Shown here: positions 6,435-9,316 of the stretch, piece by piece | Layout of the letters: each line of letters opens with the position of its first letter | Position numbering within the stretch: the stretch's first letter is position 1 | Source of the DNA: Mageeibacillus sp. UBA1257 | GTDB lineage: Bacteria; Bacillota; Clostridia; UBA1212; UBA1257 | Direction of reading: 5' to 3' | Length of the DNA: 9,316 bases | Assembly (NCBI GenBank): GCA_002308775.1 | Contig: DBVT01000044.1 | Coordinates: forward strand, 1 to 9,316 | The notes under the pieces: generated by a model | Databases searched by the model: none | Seen by the model: the letters and a program-made list of their open reading frames with translations, nothing else | Told to the model about the DNA's origin: nothing | Made by a program: the position numbers and the translations under genes

Positions 6435-7690
6435 TCTGCCGAGTGAGTCTCCTGTTTGGGCGTTATAGTCACTCTGACCGTATACTCGCCTACGATCTCA
6501 AGTCCGGGTACATCCATAGTGAGTTCAAGCGGAAGCATCCTGAAATCTCCTACCTTTCCCGTAAGATCGATAGTCGGTTCGAGGGAACTTTTTTTGAACT
6601 GCTCAAGCGTCTCCCTGATTCCCCTGACTTTTACCGTGATCGTATTGATGTAAAATTGATATTCATATTCGGTTTCATCTACGCCTGCGAGATTGATCTC
6701 ATCGATATCAAAGACGAATTCTCTCGTTTCGTACTGAAGAATTTCTATATTCACTGTTACTTTTGAATTGCCGTATACAGTCACACCGTCCGGCAAAGAA
6801 CCTGATACGTCGAAATCTTTGTTGATCGATTCAGTCGCACCGTCTACCGAAATAGTTCCGAGGTTGATCGATTCGATCTTATGCAGCTCCGTAGCGGGCC
6901 CCTGGATGAGTACAGAGCTGCTCGAGATGCTGTCGGAATTTACATAATAGTCGCTGTCCGGATCTCCCGCGATCGAATAGAAAAGAGGAACTCTCTTTCC
7001 CACTTCCATTTTTACGATGATGCTGACGGGGTCGAATTTTGCAGTTACGTCTTCTCCGCCTTTGCGTATGAATTTGCCGAGATAGCTGGCTGATCTGTTC
7101 GATTCGAGGGAGCCTTTTTCGAGTATGCTGTTCAGATCTATTCCGATATAGTCGAGCTGAGATATCTCAGATTCCAGACCGGAGACCTGTATGCTTTCAG
7201 TATCGGGGTAAACGTTTATGAATTCGTATCCCGATTTCAAAAGATCGTCGCTGTAGTCGAGAACGACCTGAAGAGTCGATATCGATGCTTTATCAAATGT
7301 AAAAGTGACCTCTGAAGGTGTGTACTTTTTGATGGAGACGCCCATCTTACTGCAAACAGGGGTGGAAAGTTTGATCACTTTTTCGCCCGATTCAGTGACG
7401 GAGCCGAGGTTGAACGAACACTCGAAATCGAGCGCAGTCAAATTGTCTATTATTGTTTTTCTTCCCGTGACAGTCACATTCGCGTTTCCCGGGATCTCAG
7501 AAGTCGTATTCAAAAGTTCATAATGAGACAGATTGCTCGCATTTGTCACGGTGATCGGAACTTCTAAAGTCCTCTCTGTCATAGGGTTCGTAAAATTCAA
7601 GACGAACAGCCACGCGATTATCGCTGAAATAAAGGAGATCACGATGAGAAAAGGCTTGCTTCTGATGATCTTGATCAATTTTTCTCTCAT
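6431..7690 (-). CDS. cdaR: CdaR/YbbR-domain regulator of diadenylate cyclase
   Basis: A 419-residue protein with a short basic N-terminus, one membrane segment (~14–31) and a large extracytoplasmic part. The latter is made of about four YbbR repeats (~42–132, ~140–229, ~233–316, ~322–410), each starting with a strand like LEVPITVTN or RVPLFYSIAG and containing a V.V.G segment (VTVTGRKTI, IQVSGLESEI, VLIQGPATEL, VKVRGIRETL). In Bacillus and Listeria CdaR binds the membrane cyclase CdaA and adjusts c-di-AMP output; the same pairing is expected here. The ATG at 7690 overlaps the cdaA stop (ATGA), and AAAGGAG lies about 5 bases upstream. Family members range from about 300 to 480 residues, so the length is ordinary. 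The C-terminus overlaps the next gene by 4 bases. Confidence 0.93.
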   Translation of the reverse strand: MREKLIKIIRSKPFLIVISFISAIIAWLFVLNFTNPMTERTLEVPITVTNASNLSHYELLNTTSEIPGNANVTVTGRKTIIDNLTALDFECSFNLGSVTESGEKVIKLSTPVCSKMGVSIKKYTPSEVTFTFDKASISTLQVVLDYSDDLLKSGYEFINVYPDTESIQVSGLESEISQLDYIGIDLNSILEKGSLESNRSASYLGKFIRKGGEDVTAKFDPVSIIVKMEVGKRVPLFYSIAGDPDSDYYVNSDSISSSSVLIQGPATELHKIESINLGTISVDGATESINKDFDVSGSLPDGVTVYGNSKVTVNIEILQYETREFVFDIDEINLAGVDETEYEYQFYINTITVKVRGIRETLEQFKKSSLEPTIDLTGKVGDFRMLPLELTMDVPGLEIVGEYTVRVTITPKQETHSAE

Positions 7691-8604
7691 TTCTTCTCTC
7701 CTTTCTTCTTATTCGAATTCTTGGAAGATCTCGGAGCGTTCGATTCTCTCAAAGCTTTTTCGCTCTGCTGATGAACTTTTTCTTTCTTCATCAGGCTGTC
7801 GCGAAGAACGGAGCGAAGAGTATTTTTACTGACGTTTAAAGTGATATTGCCGTCTTGCGCGACGGAAACAGCACCTGTCTCTTCAGAAACGATAACGCTC
7901 ACGCAGTCAGTTCTTTCGCTGATACCTATCCCTGCTCTGTGTCTCGTCCCGAGATCCTTGCTGATCGACCTGTTTTCAGACAAAGGTAAAATGCTCGCTG
8001 CCGCGAGAACTCTGTCTCCTCTGATAATAACAGCGCCGTCATGCAATGGCGTATTCGGTATAAACAAAAGCCTGAGAAGCTGCGCGGAAACCTTTGCGTC
8101 CATAGCCGTTCCCGTATTTGCGATCTCCGTCAGATTCGTTTCTCTTTCAAAAACTATGAGAGCTCCTACCCTCTCTTCTCCCATTACAAACGCGGCATTT
8201 ACCGTCTCGTCTATCGCGCTGCTGAGAGCTTTGTTTTTCTCGCTCGCTCTGTTGAAAAGCGACGCCAAAGGCTTGTTTCCAAGACCCTCAAGCGCCCTCC
8301 TAAGCTCAGGGAGAAAAATGAGAGCGATGAGAAGAGGAAGTATCTCGAGAACTATATTCAGTGCGTATGAGATCGTTGTGAGTCTTAAAAGTGACGCCAG
8401 GATCGCGACCGCAAAAATGATAATGATGCCTTTGATAAGCTGCATCGCGCGCGAATCCTTGAGGAAATTGAACAGTCTGTAGAAGAGGTAAGTCACTATG
8501 CCGACATCCAGAATTATCCTTATGCCATCCCATACGGAATCTATGCCAAGGTAATCAAGAATATATGAAAATGTCTTTGACGCAATGCTAAGCTGCATCT
8601 CCAT
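7687..8604 (-). CDS. cdaA: Membrane diadenylate cyclase CdaA
   Basis: This enzyme condenses two ATP into cyclic di-AMP, which controls potassium and osmolyte uptake and wall homeostasis. The 305 residues hold three membrane helices (~27–48, ~54–73, ~78–98). A linker with LPELRRALEGLG (98–109) leads to the DAC (DisA_N) domain, with GALIVFER (147–154), the catalytic DGA motif (189–191, in PLHDGAVII) and RHR (221–223, in GTRHRAGIG). All catalytic motifs are intact. The last ~30 residues are a Lys/Ser/Arg-rich tail (NAPRSSKNSNKKKGEKK) beyond the usual ~273-residue length of Bacillus and Listeria CdaA. The ATG at 8604 is preceded by GAGGTGA with about 6-base spacing; a second ATG two codons later is possible. 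It forms an ATGA overlap with cdaR, its usual partner gene. Confidence 0.96.
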   Translation of the reverse strand: MEMQLSIASKTFSYILDYLGIDSVWDGIRIILDVGIVTYLFYRLFNFLKDSRAMQLIKGIIIIFAVAILASLLRLTTISYALNIVLEILPLLIALIFLPELRRALEGLGNKPLASLFNRASEKNKALSSAIDETVNAAFVMGEERVGALIVFERETNLTEIANTGTAMDAKVSAQLLRLLFIPNTPLHDGAVIIRGDRVLAAASILPLSENRSISKDLGTRHRAGIGISERTDCVSVIVSEETGAVSVAQDGNITLNVSKNTLRSVLRDSLMKKEKVHQQSEKALRESNAPRSSKNSNKKKGEKK

Positions 8605-8700
8605 GCGCGCTCACCTCGATCCTTTGTGTAAAATAAACTGTGGAAACTCGAGCGATCACAGGCAATCTATGTCTGTGACCTTCGGAATATCGAAGAACTC
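8605..8700 (-). other. Short intergenic region upstream of cdaA
   Basis: These 96 bases hold the cdaA ribosome site (GAGGTGA) and one small inverted repeat, TCACAG/CTGTGA (8656–8661 with 8673–8678, 11-base loop). No T-run follows the repeat on either strand and no convincing -35/-10 pair is visible. cdaA is therefore probably read from a promoter further upstream, together with the 44-residue gene. Confidence 0.4.
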
Positions 8701-8835
8701 TTAAAATAAGTCTATAATAAGCATAATAATTCCGAAGAGGATTCCTGCGACCATCGCGATCGCGAGGATCCAGCATAAGATCTTTACCCAAAGTCTGTCA
8801 GAAAATTTTCTTTCTCTTTTGTCTTTTGAAGCCAT
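8701..8835 (-). CDS. Small single-pass membrane protein (44 residues), function unknown
   Basis: A short frame of ATG, 44 codons and TAA. A perfect GGAGG (8845–8841) lies 5 bases before the start, the best ribosome site in this part of the window. The product has a charged N-terminus (MASKDKRERKFSDRLWVK) and then one long hydrophobic helix (~19–42: ILCWILAIAMVAGILFGII…). It would be anchored with its basic N-terminus in the cytoplasm. It sits between the coiled-coil gene and cdaA, 96 bases before cdaA, all on one strand, so cotranscription is plausible. The pattern (basic tail, W..I..WI..I.MV.G) recalls the tiny DUF4044/MacP proteins of lactic acid bacteria, which act on a wall synthase, but the match is from memory and weak. 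The 67-codon frame overlapping it in another phase is a shadow. Confidence 0.75.
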   Translation of the reverse strand: MASKDKRERKFSDRLWVKILCWILAIAMVAGILFGIIMLIIDLF

Positions 8836-8840
8836 CTTAA

Positions 8841-8857
8841 CCTCCGTTTTTAAACGG
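8841..8857 (-). promoter_or_regulatory. Ribosome site of the small membrane protein overlapping a short hairpin
   Basis: On the minus strand CCGTTT (8857–8852) and AAACGG (8849–8844) can pair around a 2-base centre. The last two bases of the right arm are the first GG of the GGAGG ribosome site (8845–8841). A 6-pair stem this close could partly mask the site or mark a processing point. It has no U-tract, so it is not a terminator. Confidence 0.4.
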
Positions 8858-8884
8858 TCTTTCCTTTTCCGTAATAATTACCTG

Positions 8885-9316
8885 TCAATTGCCAAGGTCT
8901 CCTACTGATTTAGAGAAATCGTCCTTAACCTTCTTCATTTCTTCCGTTATTTTTTCAAAATACGCGTCGACGTCAGCCTTCGTCTGCTCCGAAGCCTTCT
9001 TGAAAGACTCCTCGAATCCGGAAAGCGCGGATTCTGCGTCAATTCTGAGCTGCCTGAGCTGTTCGTTCTGCTCAACGATGATCCTCTTTCTCTTTTCGAT
9101 CTCTTCGTCGAGCTGCGCTCTTTCAGCCACCGCGTCGTCCTTTGCCTGCGCGATGATCTTCTTGGCAGTATCCTCAGCGTTTATGAGAGCTGTAGCGACT
9201 TCATTCTTCTGATTCTGCAGCACGAGATAACCGTCGGTGAGTTTGTCGTTTTTGTCTCTCAACTCTTCAACCTTCTGCTTGAGATCGGCGATCTGCTTTT
9301 CGTAAGTCGCTTTAAG
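8885..9316 (-). CDS. Coiled-coil protein, DivIVA-like, C-terminal part (5' end beyond window)
   Basis: The frame is open from the right edge to the TGA at 8885, giving the last 143 residues. A TTG at 9262 is not taken as the start because the same coiled-coil pattern (YEKQIADLKQKVEELRDKND) continues upstream to the edge. Almost the whole visible part is charged heptad-type helix rich in Glu, Lys, Gln and Ala. It includes ALINAEDTAKKIIAQAKDDA, a wording typical of the coiled coil of DivIVA/GpsB-type division and polarity proteins, followed by EEIEKRKRIIVEQNEQLRQLR. The diagnostic N-terminal DivIVA lipid-binding motif would lie outside the window, so the family is inferred only. Other coiled-coil proteins could look alike. 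It is followed after 49 bases by the 44-residue membrane gene. Confidence 0.7.
   Translation of the reverse strand, partial: LKATYEKQIADLKQKVEELRDKNDKLTDGYLVLQNQKNEVATALINAEDTAKKIIAQAKDDAVAERAQLDEEIEKRKRIIVEQNEQLRQLRIDAESALSGFEESFKKASEQTKADVDAYFEKITEEMKKVKDDFSKSVGDLGN

Noticed and set aside
7841..8482. 213-codon open frame antisense to cdaA
   Set aside because: cdaA has intact catalytic motifs. The antisense product is Ser/Leu/Arg-rich without recognisable domains, a codon-bias shadow.
8588..8791. 67-codon minus-strand frame overlapping the 44-residue membrane gene
   Set aside because: It has no ribosome site, starts within the better-supported small gene and runs into the cdaA start in another phase.

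Overview
The window looks like chromosomal housekeeping DNA from a low-to-mid GC Firmicute of the class Clostridia, probably an uncultured gut-type lineage. The evidence is a dnaG–rpoD pair with a SigA-type sigma factor, a cdaA–cdaR c-di-AMP module, strong AGGAGG-type ribosome sites, a Gram-positive LexA-type operator and a DUF6935-like protein. No insertion sequence, phage gene, CRISPR array or rRNA was found. All protein genes except one lie on the minus strand.

Left part (1–5406). At the extreme left is the 5' third of a tRNA-Leu gene (minus strand), preceded by a perfect TTGACA-17-TATAAT promoter. To its right, read on the minus strand in the order dnaG, rpoD, Na+/Pi cotransporter, is a tight gene cluster. 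dnaG and rpoD share an ATGA overlap, and the transporter follows rpoD after 37 bases. dnaG most likely starts at a TTG codon (5192), not at the distal upstream ATG. RpoD has an unusually long, highly acidic N-terminal segment.

Middle (5193–5903). A 214-base intergenic region separates dnaG from the only plus-strand gene. It holds a 47-base AT-rich imperfect inverted repeat and, directly beside it, a consensus promoter whose -10 box lies inside a near-perfect Gram-positive SOS (LexA) box. The gene behind it encodes a 107-residue protein with one membrane segment and a LysM domain, the architecture of the SOS division inhibitor YneA. It ends at a hairpin terminator that also lies at the end of the convergent operon coming from the right. 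The most interesting hypothesis in the window is therefore a LexA-controlled division inhibitor placed back-to-back with primase and the housekeeping sigma factor.

Right part (5904–9316). Read on the minus strand this is a run of genes: a partial coiled-coil protein (DivIVA-like), an untracked 44-residue membrane protein, cdaA (diadenylate cyclase), cdaR (YbbR-repeat regulator) and a DUF6935-like soluble protein. cdaA/cdaR and cdaR/DUF6935 are joined by ATGA overlaps. In many Firmicutes glmM follows cdaR; here the third position is occupied by the DUF6935-like gene. The setting suggests links among c-di-AMP signalling, envelope homeostasis and cell division.
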